Of a stretch of 64,000 nt of DNA, positions 35,839 through 47,038 are shown one piece after another. The stretch is from Cordilura impudica. Its lineage: Eukaryota > Arthropoda > Insecta > Diptera > Scathophagidae. The notes under the pieces are model-generated. The model did no database searches. It was not told the origin of the DNA and saw only the letters and a list, made by a program, of their open reading frames with translations. How positions within the stretch are numbered: the stretch's first letter is position 1; each line of letters starts with the position of its first letter. A program made the position numbers and the translations under genes. The DNA is taken from positions 23,188,154-23,252,153 of the forward strand of contig OY821522.1 in NCBI GenBank assembly GCA_963682025.1, read 5' to 3'.

Positions 35839-36418
35839 TCATTCCCCTTTTTCTGTTTCCTTTTTTTGTTCTTTAATATTTGTAAATCCGATTTTTAAAC
35901 TTGATTCTCTGTTTGATTCCATTTTTAAAAATAAGTTGGAATTTGTTTTATAAAAGAAATCGCTACATTGGTTCAAACTATATATCAAATTAATTTTCTC
36001 TTCGCCATTTAAGTGGTCCATTTTAATTTTGTTTATTAAAGAACCCTCACTGTTATTTTCTTGAAGTAAATTGTCGTCAACGAAGTAGTAATTATCGGAG
36101 GTAACCGGCCACGAATTATTTTCGTTGATACATTACGTTTGGGAATTTAGCAACTGTTTCTAATTCAATTTTAAATTTATGTGGATTGTAAATACCTTCA
36201 TTAACAATTGTTTCGCCAATATAACTATGTTTTATGTTATTGCCTAAGCCGCGCCCAACATTGGTAATTAAACTATTTTTCTGAGATTTTGGAAATAATA
36301 TAGGCACAATTTTATTGTTTATTTTAATTTGGTTATTATCGTAATCTATAACGGCTTTATATGTACGTAACATGTCGTTTCCTATAATTCCATCGTAATC
36401 GTCGTGAAATTTTGTAAT
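35839..36418 (-). pseudogene. Gypsy pol fragment, unit c
   Basis: Same protease C-terminus and linker as 18,875-19,456. A 4-base deletion near 36,127 (TTCGTTGATACA instead of TTCGTTAAGATACA with neighbouring change) splits the frame into 36,373-36,116 and 36,021-35,839. This lesion is private to unit c. Confidence 0.75.
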
Positions 36419-36419
36419 G

Positions 36420-36955
36420 GTACGGCGGTGGTGGAACTTCCGCTTCCGTTTCCCTGAGCCTTAACGGGTGGAACGTGCTGGCAGGGGACCTAGCTCGCCG
36501 GAGGAGTGGGATCTTGTTAAGACCCAGGGAACCGGCACAACAGATTTCACGTGCGATTTACAAAAAAAAAACTGTCAAAACATTCTATGGTCGCTAGTGC
36601 ATGGATGGCCATACTTACTCGGGGATTAGGGACGAGGTGTTATGCCCCTTTTGCCCTCCCTACCATGTTACCTCTACTCCATCTAAATTGGAGGTAACCA
36701 ACATAAATAAAAAGAATTGGTTGGGTTTTGGTTTTCTTTTTTTTTTTCCTTTTCTTTGTATGTTTAACGTTTTCAAATCACAGTTTATAATTTTTTAACA
36801 CATTCTCTTCAACTCAGTACCTTTATTCACATTTAAAATTTTTAAAACCTTTTTAGTTTGCAAAACTGTACTAATTTCCTTTTTTTTTTTAAGTACACAA
36901 TTTATTTTAAATTGTTCCGTGTCACTTTTAAACGTACATATATATCAATCGCCCA
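36420..36955. other. Partial copy of the GC-rich unidentified insert, unit c
   Basis: Matches 19,457-19,993 with small differences, then stops at ATCAATCGCCCAAAC. Beyond this point unit c no longer follows unit b. Confidence 0.7.
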
Positions 36956-36982
36956 AACAAACAAACAAACAAACAAACACAC
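36956..36982 (+). repeat. (CAAA)n microsatellite at a rearrangement joint
   Basis: About seven CAAA units. On its left is the unidentified insert; on its right, after about 30 bases, the interior of a Transib right TIR. Unit b reads AAACTTAAATT at the same place, so the repeat marks the breakpoint. Confidence 0.85.
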
Positions 36983-37009
36983 ATTACCTCTTTATTATAT
37001 TAGTATAGA

Positions 37010-38135
37010 TAAGTAAAATGCAAAAATTTTGGGAACACTTTACCAAAAAAACCAAATAAAACGAAAAACCATAGTTTTTCTATATTTTTTTCTGAAATTT
37101 GAATATAAATATCTCAAAAACTATGAACGTTATCAAAATGATTTTTTGAAGTTTTTTAGATAATTTAAATGCCGTTCTAAACAAAATATAAAAATAACTA
37201 ATCTTAATATGTTTTTTATGTTAACAAAAAAAATTCGTATGAAAATTTGACTTTCTTCACCATTTAAGCCCTCATGACCACGTTTATGTAACGGCGGTGA
37301 ATTTTATTGCGGCAAATAAATAAAAATATTTGGAGCTTTAATACTGCGGTGAAATATTTGAAGAAATCGAGCGGATATTTTTGTATTAACTTTTAAAACT
37401 TAGTTTTTTTTTTAAATTGCCCAATTTCGTCCAATGCTGGACGTAGGGTGCATGTCCAAAAATATTAAGAATTTCGCTTACAACCATTCTTGAAGCATAT
37501 TCTTTTAAAATATGTAGAAAAATATATACATGTTTTACCAAGGTTGTGAGAAAAAAGTGAAAGAATGAAGGGTATTTTTTGGCAAAAATTTGCAATTTTT
37601 TAAACCTGATTCAAAAAGTCAACTTTAAGATTTTGTGCTCACTAAACGGTTTGAAATAATTCAAAAAATACGTCAACGTATTTTTTTAAAATGTACTGGC
37701 TATCGCCACATATTTTTAGATTTTTTTTTTTATCTATTTTAATAAAAATGTTATTTGCGAAAAACCAAGAAAGAATTTGGTGAAAAGTTCAAATGTTAAT
37801 TTTTAAAGCCAAATATTTTTGAAACCATAAGCGATAACTAGGTAGTATAAGCATGTTTTTTGTAAACAATTTAATGTTTATTGGAAAAATTTTAAAAGCG
37901 TAAAAATCACTTCATATTTATAAAAGTTACAAGCTTTGAAAGCATTTTCTACCTCGAGGTGGTCGACTTTGGCACCCTGTAGCTAACCCTGTGTTACAAC
38001 AGGGTATCTCAAAAATAAATATTTTGAAAGCCTATATCCTTGACTACAAGCGCATACAATATACTATTCCAATCCAACCAATAGTTTAGAAGTTCCAGAC
38101 TTATTACCACTTTTTTTTGGTTTTAAACCACTGTG
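37010..38135 (+). repeat. Transib right TIR with true tip, unit c
   Basis: Starts in mid-TIR (GGGAACACTTTACC) and runs to the tip AACCACTGTG at 38,126-38,135. The tip mirrors CACAGTGGTT at 4159 and 25,396. It overlaps in content with 33,590-34,440, so the array contains the right TIR twice. Confidence 0.85.
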
Positions 38136-38140
38136 CGTCA
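38136..38140 (+). other. Transib target-site duplication CGTCA, right side
   Basis: Directly follows the CACTGTG tip; equal to the left-side CGTCA at 4154-4158 and 25,391-25,395. Confidence 0.85.
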
Positions 38141-38631
38141 TCTAATTTACAAGTCTTCTTATAATAATGGCAAATAATAAAATGTAGTGTAAAAACGTTA
38201 AACTACTGATCGTGATTGTGCATGCCTCTCTATTTACTCTTATAGAAAGCAGCAATATAAAACAGAGCATGCAGAATCATGATTTACCCTTGGCAACAGG
38301 TAGAAAATAAAAGATTATTGATTTTACCCAGTAACCAAACTTTATATCAAAACAGGGTGTTTTTATAACAAAACTAGGCATGCAGAATCATTTCACTTCT
38401 CTTACATACACATTGTGTATGTAAGAAAGTAGATATGATTGTGCATGGTTAAACAGATTATTGTTTTACGCTTAGTTATAATATGAAATAACGTAGTATT
38501 TGTATTGTTTCAAAAAATATATGTAAACTAAAGAAAAACAAAACAATGATCTTAATGAACACTAAGTAATAAAAATAAGGGTATTCAAATAGTATTGCAT
38601 ACGTTTGTATATAAATGGGTTTATACATATA
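38141..38631. other. No gene; possible rest of the gypsy LTR, with a hairpin
   Basis: By the target-duplication logic this should continue the gypsy LTR that Transib cut. It contains two copies of GCATGCAGAATCAT (near 38,267 and 38,379). A perfect hairpin lies at 38,401-38,425 with 11-base arms CTTACATACAC and a 3-base loop. I see no coding region. Confidence 0.4.
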
Positions 38632-38793
38632 ACTCTAGACCGACTACACGATACCCTATTCCATAGGTTTAGAGACTCTATCTCTTAGGCCTAACTAATT
38701 GGATATAAAAAATAAGCATAAACTAAATTAAGTGGCATTGTTATTAATTTTGTTGCCTTTGAATATGAAAAAGTTCATATCGGATGCTATTGT
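38632..38793 (-). mobile_element. HINE-A5, short decayed fragment
   Basis: About 160 bases of the 3' end of HINE-A: half of the palindrome (CTCTAGACCGACTACACGAT), then TTCATATCGGATGCTAT. It lacks the tail and everything past the break at 38,793. More diverged than the other copies, hence older. Confidence 0.7.
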
Positions 38794-39110
38794 AGTTCAT
38801 CCCTTTATATGCGACCCAGAATACTGATAAAGTTAAGAGTTGTATAAAATATTAATATATAAGTTATATTTGAGTAATATAAGAATATAACTAAAGTACG
38901 ACTAGAGACCAGTCTGGTGATAAACACAAATTAGACAAGTCGTATCATTTTAAATTATATATACCCTTATATAGCGACCGTGACAAGAAAAAAAAAATCT
39001 TTATATACAGAAAAATAACAAAAACAATTAAAGTGAAGTGGAAGTGAAGAACAAAATAACAAATACTGCAAACATAGAAAAAAGGAAAAAACATGAAACG
39101 AAGACAAACT
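38794..39110 (+). mobile_element. Possible 412/mdg1-like LTR and PBS remnant
   Basis: TGTAGTTC begins exactly where HINE-A5 stops. About 180 bases later the sequence reads AGCGACCGTGACAAG (about 38,974), close to the TGGCGACCGTGACA primer-binding site of the 412/mdg1 group. An A-rich leader follows. No gag or pol survives. Identification rests on the PBS-like motif and TGTAGT start only. Confidence 0.35.
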
Positions 39111-39456
39111 TTAAATACAGGAAATAATCATAAATTTTTGATGTGTAAACATCTATACGCGCAGGGGGGTAAATTTCTAATTCACAATACAATCACAAAA
39201 ACAGTGTAAACGTAATAGGTGAGAGCTGTCACATAACGCTGTGTGACTTATAATTGGATTGGTGAAAAAATTATTATATAACATTGTTTTTTTATGCCAC
39301 TTATTTAAAAGCGTCACTATGTGTCACTTATATACGTTTATATTGGGATATTTTTAACGTTTTACAGCAAAGGGTTGTTGAATTAGCTGAAACAGTTTAT
39401 GCTATAAGTGATACATAGATGACGCTTTCTGTCTGATTTTAAAAAATTACATAAAA
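39111..39456. other. No gene seen
   Basis: AT-rich, single-copy in the window; possibly more leader of the preceding LTR element. Confidence 0.4.
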
Positions 39457-42323
39457 CTAGTAAGAGTGTTAAATTCGGCTGTGCCGAATCTTTGATACCC
39501 TCCACATCGATTTGAGTATTGATAATAATACCAAATTATTTCAGAAAATTCTTTGATTGGTTTTCGTCTTTTCTATTATTTCGGATTTATTTCGGTGTTT
39601 GTTTTTTGGTCATCGTGGTTGCTGATCGGCATGCATTTAGGTTATATACCTATATGCATGCGTTTCCGGTTATATGACATAACTTCTCGTTTAATTTAGT
39701 TTTTGTTAATTAAATAGCTCGCCCTAACCTCCATTGCAAAGGTAATGGTTGTGTAGGGTGGCTATATACATTAAATCGTTCTAATTGGAGATGGCTGTAT
39801 AGTTTCTTTTAATTGGCCAAATATTTCTTCATTGCGGCCATATAGGTCGGATGGACTAACAAAATAATAACCAAAAAAAGCTCTCTCAACTTTTTTTATT
39901 AAAACATTGCCATATTTTAAAACATAGAGAATATATTTATAATAATAAGTAATCAAATTAGGGATGTCAAACGCAAAAAACCAAATGTCCCAAACATGTT
40001 AAATAAAATAATTTGTTATCTTTATTTTCTGAAAAACTTCAAATTTTCATCCAAAAAAAATTGTGAAAATTTATATATAAATAACATTCTCATCAAATTG
40101 CGTTTATTTATGTAACAATTTCTATGTTCGATAACAACAACAGCTGACTTTAACAATAGCGAATATCGTTTAAAATTTTTACTAATAATTTTGTAATTTT
40201 CTTTTTTTTAACGATTCGACTATCGTTAAAATAAGTTACTTAACGCTGTACTGAAAAGTTATTAATTTCTCCTGAATGGCAATATTTTTTTTAAATGTAA
40301 ACATTTTTTAAATGTAAACATATTTGGTGTTTTTTTTATTTTGGAATTTCAATTTGTGTTTAACGAATAAAATTTATATAGTTAAGATGCAATTGAAGTC
40401 TTCTAAATTTAAAATTATTATTTCCGACGTTTTGATATGATTTTCTGAAATTCAATTAATATTCTCTAATTTATAATTGGAAATTTTAATTCCAGTTTTT
40501 AGAATTGATATTTTCTTAAATTTAAATGGAAAATTTAACAAGTAAGAAAATTATAGTCGGTCTAGACCGACTATACGATACCCTATACCATGCGTTTAGA
40601 GACCCTATCTCTCAGGCCCAACTAACTGGATATAGAAAATAAGCATAAATCAAATTTGAGTGGGATTTTTATTAATTTTTTCAGCTGCAGATATGAAAAA
40701 GTTCATATCGGATACTATATCTATATGGGGACTAGGCCCAAAAATGGACCGATCCTGACCATGTTTGGTAAAGTCTCTTGTATTTTGCAAAAATATATAC
40801 AAACAAAATTTGAGAAGAATCAGTGCAATATTTTTGTTTTTTGATAGATTTAAGTGAAGATCGGGAAGTAGCTCTATATGGGGCCTATGACTAAGAGTTG
40901 TCCAATAGGGATCATTTTTTGACTACTGATTAATGGATGTAATATATACATACAAACCCAACTTGACTAAGATTTGTATGATAATTTGGATCTTATGGCA
41001 ATATATGTTGACTTCATAGGGGTCATTTGTATGGGGGCTAGGTCTGAACATGGACCGATGCTCACCAATTTCAATAGCGTTCATCCGATGGCCGATAAAA
41101 GATCAAATACCAAATTTCGTCAAAAAATATTCATAGTTGCGACCTGCAGTTTGATTACAAGCTTTACATGGACACACAGACGGACGGACGGACGGACGGA
41201 CGGACATCGTTAAATCGAATCAGAAAGTGATTCTGATTCGATCGGTATAATTAAAGATGAGTGTAGGTCAAATATTTTTGGTTGTTACAAACAGCAGCAC
41301 AAAGTCATTATACCCAAACCACATAGTAATTATAAACAATTTTTAAAAATTAGATGTAATCGCAATCAGATATTTTGTAGGTAAAGCAGAATAATAGTTC
41401 TATATAACTATGTAGAACTGTTTTAAAGAAAAAAAACTCATTGATGAACTCGGCAACTCTATTTTATAAAGACAACAAAAAATTAACATGCCAAACTTAT
41501 GTTCATATTTGTAAAAGAATAATGAAAAAACGTATGAAATAAAAAACCAGCCCGTGTATACTCTTAACATTGTTCTGTATGATATCTAGTTGAAAATATT
41601 GACATTCATGTTAAAATGGAAATAACTATTGCAAAGCTAATTAGAACAAAAATTGTGGCGCCATCTACTGTGACATAGTCACGCTGAGCAAAATGAAGTG
41701 ACACTCTGTTAATGCAAAAGAAATGTATTTTCCCCACACAAAATATTGCAGAAAATTATGTAAATAAAATAACATGCAGTTGCTATGGATATACATATAT
41801 AGAATATATGTATATTATTTGTATTATTTAATATGTTTATGTATATATATGTAAATATTACACACAAAAATACAACATCAAACGTTATTTTTGTTTTTTT
41901 CTCTTTAAATAAATTTATACATAAATTTTTTTTTTTTCTAAATTTACATTGTTTTTTTTTTATTAACAACTAGGTATTTTAGCATTATTTGCTTTGGATG
42001 TTGGTGAATTTTTACTCCCTTTATATTAACTCGTAGTGTCTGCTTGTCGAAAAAATTTTGGATCGATTTTAACCCCTTTCCCGTGATCCATTCGATCTGA
42101 AATTTTGCAGGCAGGCTTGTGGTAATGAGAGAAATGATCTAACAAATTTTTTAGTGATGCCAAAACAATCGAAACTTTTAAATTTTTCTACCAGATTTAA
42201 TAAAAAAAATGTACAAAGGGTTAGTTTTTATTATATTATTACCACAACGACCACAAAAACAACAAGTTTAGCTATGACAATAACACAACGTTTAGAATAA
42301 CAACAAGAACAATATAGAAACAA
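39457..42323 (-). mobile_element. HINE-B3, 5'-truncated, with HINE-A6 nested inside
   Basis: The 3' end with AAGAGTGTTAAATTCGGC and the hairpin is at 39,460-39,490. The body follows HINE-B5 (56,164 onward) to 40,538, is interrupted by HINE-A6, and resumes at 41,329. About 600 bases corresponding to 58,760-59,380 are deleted near 41,945. It ends at about 42,323 where HINE-A7 text begins, so the TATACCCTCC end is missing. Confidence 0.7.
40539..41328 (-). mobile_element. HINE-A6 nested in HINE-B3
   Basis: Tail, palindrome and body are complete. The last dozen bases of the 5' end are missing (stops at CCACATAGT) and about 17 bases of the host HINE-B are lost too, so there was a small deletion at this joint. 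ACGG tract near 41,180-41,206. Confidence 0.75.
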
Positions 42324-42519
42324 TTTATGTCGATTTCATAGGGGTCATTTGTATGGTGGGCTAGGTCTTAACAAGGACCGATTCCCACCACTTTCAATAG
42401 CGTTCATCCTATGGCCGATAGAAGCTTATATACCAAATTTCATCAAAATATATTCATATTTGCGACCTGCAGTTTGATTACAAGGTTTACATTAGGGTGG
42501 ACCTTGTGTCGATATTTTG

Positions 42520-42960
42520 GTAGATGAGGGCTCTATTCCGTGCCTTTTTGAAAAAAAATGACAATGCGGAAAAAAAATAAAAAAAAAAAAATTAGGGGTT
42601 GCGCACGAGCCGAGAAAAAGGTCCACTTTGCCAAAATTAGGGGGGAAATTGCCATAGGTCATCAGGGGTCACCCGTAGGGGGGAAGAATGTATGGCCGAC
42701 CCCCATTAACTTTTTACCACCAACATTTTCCCCCAAGACACCCACCCCCTATCTCCTCCCCTTAGGGGGGTCACCATACAAAAATGGAGGTTGCTCAGTA
42801 TTTTCGAAAAACACCATAGGTCATCAGGGGTCACCCCTAGGGGGGCAAAATATATGACCGACCCCCATTAACTTTTCATCCCCAACATCTTTTCCGAACA
42901 AACTTACCCTCTATCTCCACTCCTTGAGGGACTCCCCATACAAAAATAAAAGAAGCTGTA
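42520..42960. repeat. G/C-run-rich subterminal inverted repeat, left
   Basis: Mirrored at 45,780-46,210. It contains two copies of a block with CATAGGTCATCAGGGGTCAC followed by a run of five or six G and then CCGACCCCCATTAAC (about 42,652-42,713 and 42,820-42,875). The long frame here (42,558-42,857) is a by-product of the repeat and not a gene. Confidence 0.8.
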
Positions 42961-42998
42961 ATTGAGTAGTACTACTAAGCACTTTTAATATAATATAG

Positions 42999-45491
42999 TC
43001 AAATTAACATATTTTTGTTCGCTGATGGGTATTTCTTGCGGTAAGAATCGATAACATGTAGTAAATACTGTTTCTCTTCTTCGCCTTGACACAGTATTCT
43101 ATTATAATCTTGTATCATTTTTACTCCTCTTTCGGCAGTGTCGTTCACAACGCGCAAGTTATTTACAATTCTACGACCTTCTTGATAGTCTGCGCGAGAT
43201 TTCCAGGTTGCTGGATTTGCAAGAATGAAATCTTGCGATATTCCAAATCGTACAAATAAATTTTTGGTATTATGAGAGACGAAGTTGCTCAAGTCTTTAG
43301 CCAAGAATTCCTCATTCACATCTTTGAATTTCACCTCGATTTTTTTAACGCTGATGCTTTTGATTACGACGCGAGGAGCTGGGGGAACCGGGTCGTCTTC
43401 TTCATCTTCTTCACCTTCTTCGTCTTCTTCATCTTCTTCGCCTTCTTCGTCTTCTTCATCTTCTTCACCTTCGTCATTCTCATTTTCTAGCAATGCTTGG
43501 GCCATTTTGGCCTTCAACTCATTTGAAACCTCGTCATCGAAAAAGGCAAGGGCTATGTGCTCATCGGCGAGATACCATAGGTGACCGATAAATTTCTTTA
43601 TCATTACCCGAGATAAATCCTGGTCAACGGACTTGTACTCGACGATGTCCTTCAAAAACTTCCAGTCTTGATTCGGCGCCTCAGCTGCTCGAGAAGAACC
43701 AAACCATGCCTTGACGTAAAGTCGCACCACAAAAATACAAACGTGTCGAATACCATTCAATTCACATACAGATAAGTGAAAAGTTCTCCGAAACAAAAAC
43801 ATCTTGAGGCTGTAAATGGCTTTTGCCATCCATCGAGCATGGGAAACGGGTCCTGGAGGTCGGAAATGGTAATTCTCAAGTTTTTCACCCAGAAACAAAA
43901 GAATTAATTGTAGCATTTCTTTGTAGTCATCGCGAGGGTGTTTCACCTTCAATTGATCTAAGCAAAACTCCTTTATGCTGACTTGCATTGCCACAGGAAT
44001 TTTTCTGACGACTTGATCGTCTATCAAGCCAGAATGGAATGGTTTAACCTTTACAGCATCCCATTCCTGTTTGAAACGGTCAAAGCAAGGAACGCCTGGT
44101 GCACTGGTCTTTCCCATTTTTGTCTCAAAAACTTCCCTTAGCACCAGTTCGTATACGTGGTGTCTGCAAGGTAAATATAAGATTTCTCTCTCCAACAGCC
44201 GCTCAAGAGCAACTGCGGCTCCGGAGAATGGGCCACTGTTCGTTGATGTCGTGTCGAAAGAAAATCCTTGTATTCGATGTGTCATATGCCAAGATGCCAA
44301 CAGTTGATAAACGGCATGTGCTATTCTCCGGCCTTTTTCTTTCCCATCTTCTACTTTGGGAACTCCAAGAAGTTGTTCTTTTTCTCCGTACGAGACAATT
44401 ACCGGTAGACGGTCCACCTTCTTTGTACCCACAAAATCCAAAAGCATTTTGCCATCCCAATGGACTACGAAGGATTTAGCTGCGACAAGCTGGAGATAAA
44501 TGAAACGCGTTGAAGAATAAGAATTCTGAATGAGAGCAAATAAATCTATGCGATCTTACTTCTGGATTGTCTTTCACATAACTCAGCATGTTCTCTCGAT
44601 TTGAACGCCGACATCTCCGAAGCGACGTACGGTTTATTGTGTATTGTTGAGGATCGCGTCCAAATGCTTCTGCCGCCGCTATCAAAATGCCGACCGCGTC
44701 TCGGTCAGTCACTTTGCACTTGTCCAAAGCTCATAGGACTCGTTCAGTAAAACATTGTTTGTAACCTCTTCTGTCACCAACATTTGATGGGCCAGCTTCT
44801 GCCGGGAAGTTTTCGTCCTGTCTCCCATTATCATCGCTTGAATCACTGCTTGAAAATTTAACCACTGCAATTGAAAGAATTTCATTTGAATATAAACATT
44901 GGACGAACACAAAAAGCGCGAAATAGCTAACCGCCTTTAGCGAACTGATCTCTACTAGATTCCGTTGCACGTTTGCGCCGCAACTCTTCTTGTTCTTCGC
45001 GCTCAGCTTTTCTTTTCCTCGTTCGAGTATCAGTAGCGTCCACACCTCCCATAGTTCCTGGCCGGCCATCTTCTCTTTGCTTTAGCAGAAACTCAATGTC
45101 TTCGGTATTTGTCATTTTCTCAAGGGCGTTGGCGTGTGCGATGTCGAAAAGATTATCCAAGCTATCAGAAAACTTATTCTCTTTTTCTCTAGTGGACTCA
45201 GTCTTTCTGTGAGATGACTTTCTTAAAGCATCCCACTCATCGTGCAGCGCAGTTATTTTTCTTGTAACATCTCCTCTGGCTTTCGTCGGAATAGCTGCTT
45301 GGCGCCAAAAAAATCATCACTGCGTCCGCGACTATAACCGCACTATTTTTCTTCGACATATTTCGTTTGCGAATGTTGAAGAAATGCATTCTTAGCACTT
45401 GCTTCTTCGACGGTAATTTGTTCCCCGTAATATTCATGCTTGGATAACCAATCAAAAAAATATCGTCGCGCGATCTAAGTTGTGTTGTCAT
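42999..45491 (-). pseudogene. hAT-like transposase gene, three exons, two lesions
   Basis: Exon 1 45,491-44,932, intron 67 bp (GTTAGC...TTGCAG), exon 2 44,864-44,560, intron 70 bp (GTAAGA...CTCCAG), exon 3 44,489-42,999. The phases agree across both joints. Exon 1 starts with ATG and has an IFLIGYPSMNITGNKLPS-type opening, then LFDIAHANALEKM and a Lys/Arg/Glu-rich coil. Exon 2 has DKCKVTDRDAV. Exon 3 has VHWDGKML, FSFDTTSTNSG, YLPCRHHVYE, HARWMAKAIYSLK, an Asp/Glu run, and NDTAERGVKMI. This is a widespread arthropod transposon-derived family; the D-x-N and CRHH blocks fit a hAT-type RNase H fold. Lesions: one extra base in the 7-A run at 45,307-45,313 and TGA at 44,733-44,731. Otherwise open. 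Confidence 0.8.
43390..43485 (-). repeat. In-frame trinucleotide repeat coding an acidic run
   Basis: CTTCTTCGTCTTCTTCATCT-type repeats encode EEDEEDEEGEEDEEDEEG in exon 3 of the hAT-like gene. The Ser-rich and Phe-rich frames on the plus strand here are antisense artefacts. Confidence 0.85.
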
Positions 45492-45779
45492 CTTAACTTT
45501 TAAAAAACGGGAGAAAAATCAATTTACTTTTCGCGGTCGTCGGCTTGTTGAATGACAACAATCGATGAATGAACTGCTATTTATAACTACTGCGTATTTT
45601 GCAATATTTTACTGCCAGGTACTGATGAATGGGGGCATCTGCTACGTGTGCGTTTCAAATTTTTCAAGACTTTCCAAACAATGACCACTCTTGAATATTG
45701 GTGGAATTTCTGTAAAAAAATCAAAAAAAAATCAAAAAAATCTCGATATTGTGCAACTGTAAATACATAGATTTTCAGT

Positions 45780-46210
45780 ATTTTTGTATGGGGAGTCCCT
45801 CAAGGAGTGGAGATAGAGGGTAAGTTTGTTCAGAAAAGATGTTGGGGATGAAAAGTTAATGGGGGTCGGTCATATATTTTGCCCCCTAGGGGTGACCCCT
45901 GATGACCTATGGTGTTTTTCGAAAATACTGAGCAACCTCCATTTTTGTATGGTGACCCCCCTAAGGGGAGGAGATAGGGGGTGGGTGTCTTGGGGGAAAA
46001 TTTTGGCGGTAAAAAGTTAATGGGGGTCGGCCATACATTCTTTCCCCCTACGGGTGACCCCTGATGACCTATGGCAATTTCCCCCCTAATTTTGGCAAAG
46101 TGGACCTTTTTCTCGGCTCGTGCGCAACCCCTAATTTTTTTTTTTTTTAATTTTTTTTTTTCGGCATTGTCATTTTTTTTCAAAAAGGCACGGAATAGAG
46201 CCCTCATCTA
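45780..46210. repeat. G/C-run-rich subterminal inverted repeat, right
   Basis: Reverse complement of 42,520-42,960 with few changes. The 125-codon minus frame at 45,830-46,207 is the mirror of the left-hand repeat frame and is not a gene. Confidence 0.8.
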
Positions 46211-46417
46211 CCAAAATATCGCAAAAATTTCATTTCAAGGTCCACCTTAGTTTACATGGACACACAGACGGACGGACGGACATCGTTGAACCGAATCAGA
46301 TAGTGATTCTGATTCGATCGGTATAATAAAAGATGGGTGTAGGTCAAATATTTTTGGAAGTTACAAACAGCAGCACAAAGTTATTATACCCAAACAACAT
46401 AGTGGTATAGGGTATAA

Positions 46418-47038
46418 AAAAATAAACTCCTTTTTATTACAAACACATTAACAAATTTAATAAACACACACATAGTATTGTATAATTTTATGTATGTGTT
46501 AGTAGCAACTTTAAATGAAATTTACTCAAAATAAAGGAAAAAATTTTAAAATCTGTAAATCTGCAAATCGGGTAAAAAGAAATACCTTTCAAATAATATA
46601 CGTTTGGTCAAAATCGGGATAAAACGGTTATAACTTTAATGAAAGCCAATTCAGGCATTGATTTCGTTTTCCATCTTTTGGCTATTCAATTTTTCTTTAA
46701 AATAAATTTAATTTCGAAATTTCACGCTTGATTATAATGAAACACGATTTATTATTTATTTATTTATTTATTGTATTAAAAATCAAGCAATTAAAAATAA
46801 AATATAAACAAACATTAAATATTGAAATAAAGACAAAGCAAACAGGACAATGGGCTTAAATTTATACAGACATTTAAATAACTCTGCTGACTCTTCACTC
46901 GAAACATCCCTCAAAGTGGTACGCAACTTAGCACTGAATAAATTGACTAAATCCAATAGAAATTTCCGGTAATAGGCCTTATTGAAATCAGTAGTTTCTT
47001 AAAGAAAACAATTTATTATAACACTTAATTATATATAA
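46418..47038 (-). mobile_element. Non-coding stretch with a probable LINE 3' end
   Basis: On the minus strand the sequence from about 46,990 to 46,773 is followed by an (AATA)n tail (46,748-46,773), as at the 3' end of several insect LINE families. A possible C-terminal fragment (KAYYRKFLLDLVNLF) precedes it. No RT motif is visible, so the class is uncertain. 46,418-46,740 shows nothing further. Confidence 0.35.

Larger units (their letters stand above)
42493..46249 (-). mobile_element. hAT-like DNA transposon, 3757 bp, 8-bp target duplication
   Basis: Tips are TAGGGTGGACCTTG (42,493) and its near-complement CAAGGTCCACCTTA (ending 46,249). GTTTACAT at 42,485-42,492 and 46,250-46,257 is an 8-bp target duplication, the hAT size; the uninterrupted target is known from the other HINE-A copies. 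Long inverted subterminal regions of about 430 bases rich in G or C runs lie at both ends. One three-exon gene on the minus strand fills the middle. Confidence 0.88.
42324..46417 (-). mobile_element. HINE-A7, truncated and split by a hAT-like element
   Basis: Left part 42,324-42,492, right part 46,250-46,417, together the 5' third of HINE-A. They join seamlessly once one copy of the 8-bp repeat GTTTACAT is removed. It lacks the palindrome and tail because its left side begins in mid-element at the break of HINE-B3. Confidence 0.75.

Noticed and set aside
42558..42857. 99-codon frame starting with TMRKKNKKKKIRGCARAEKK, and its mirror at 45,830-46,207
   Set aside because: Both are readings of the same inverted subterminal repeat of the hAT-like element, so they are a by-product of repeat structure.
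43285..43584. Ser-rich and Phe-rich plus-strand frames
   Set aside because: Antisense of the acidic codon run in exon 3 of the minus-strand hAT-like gene.
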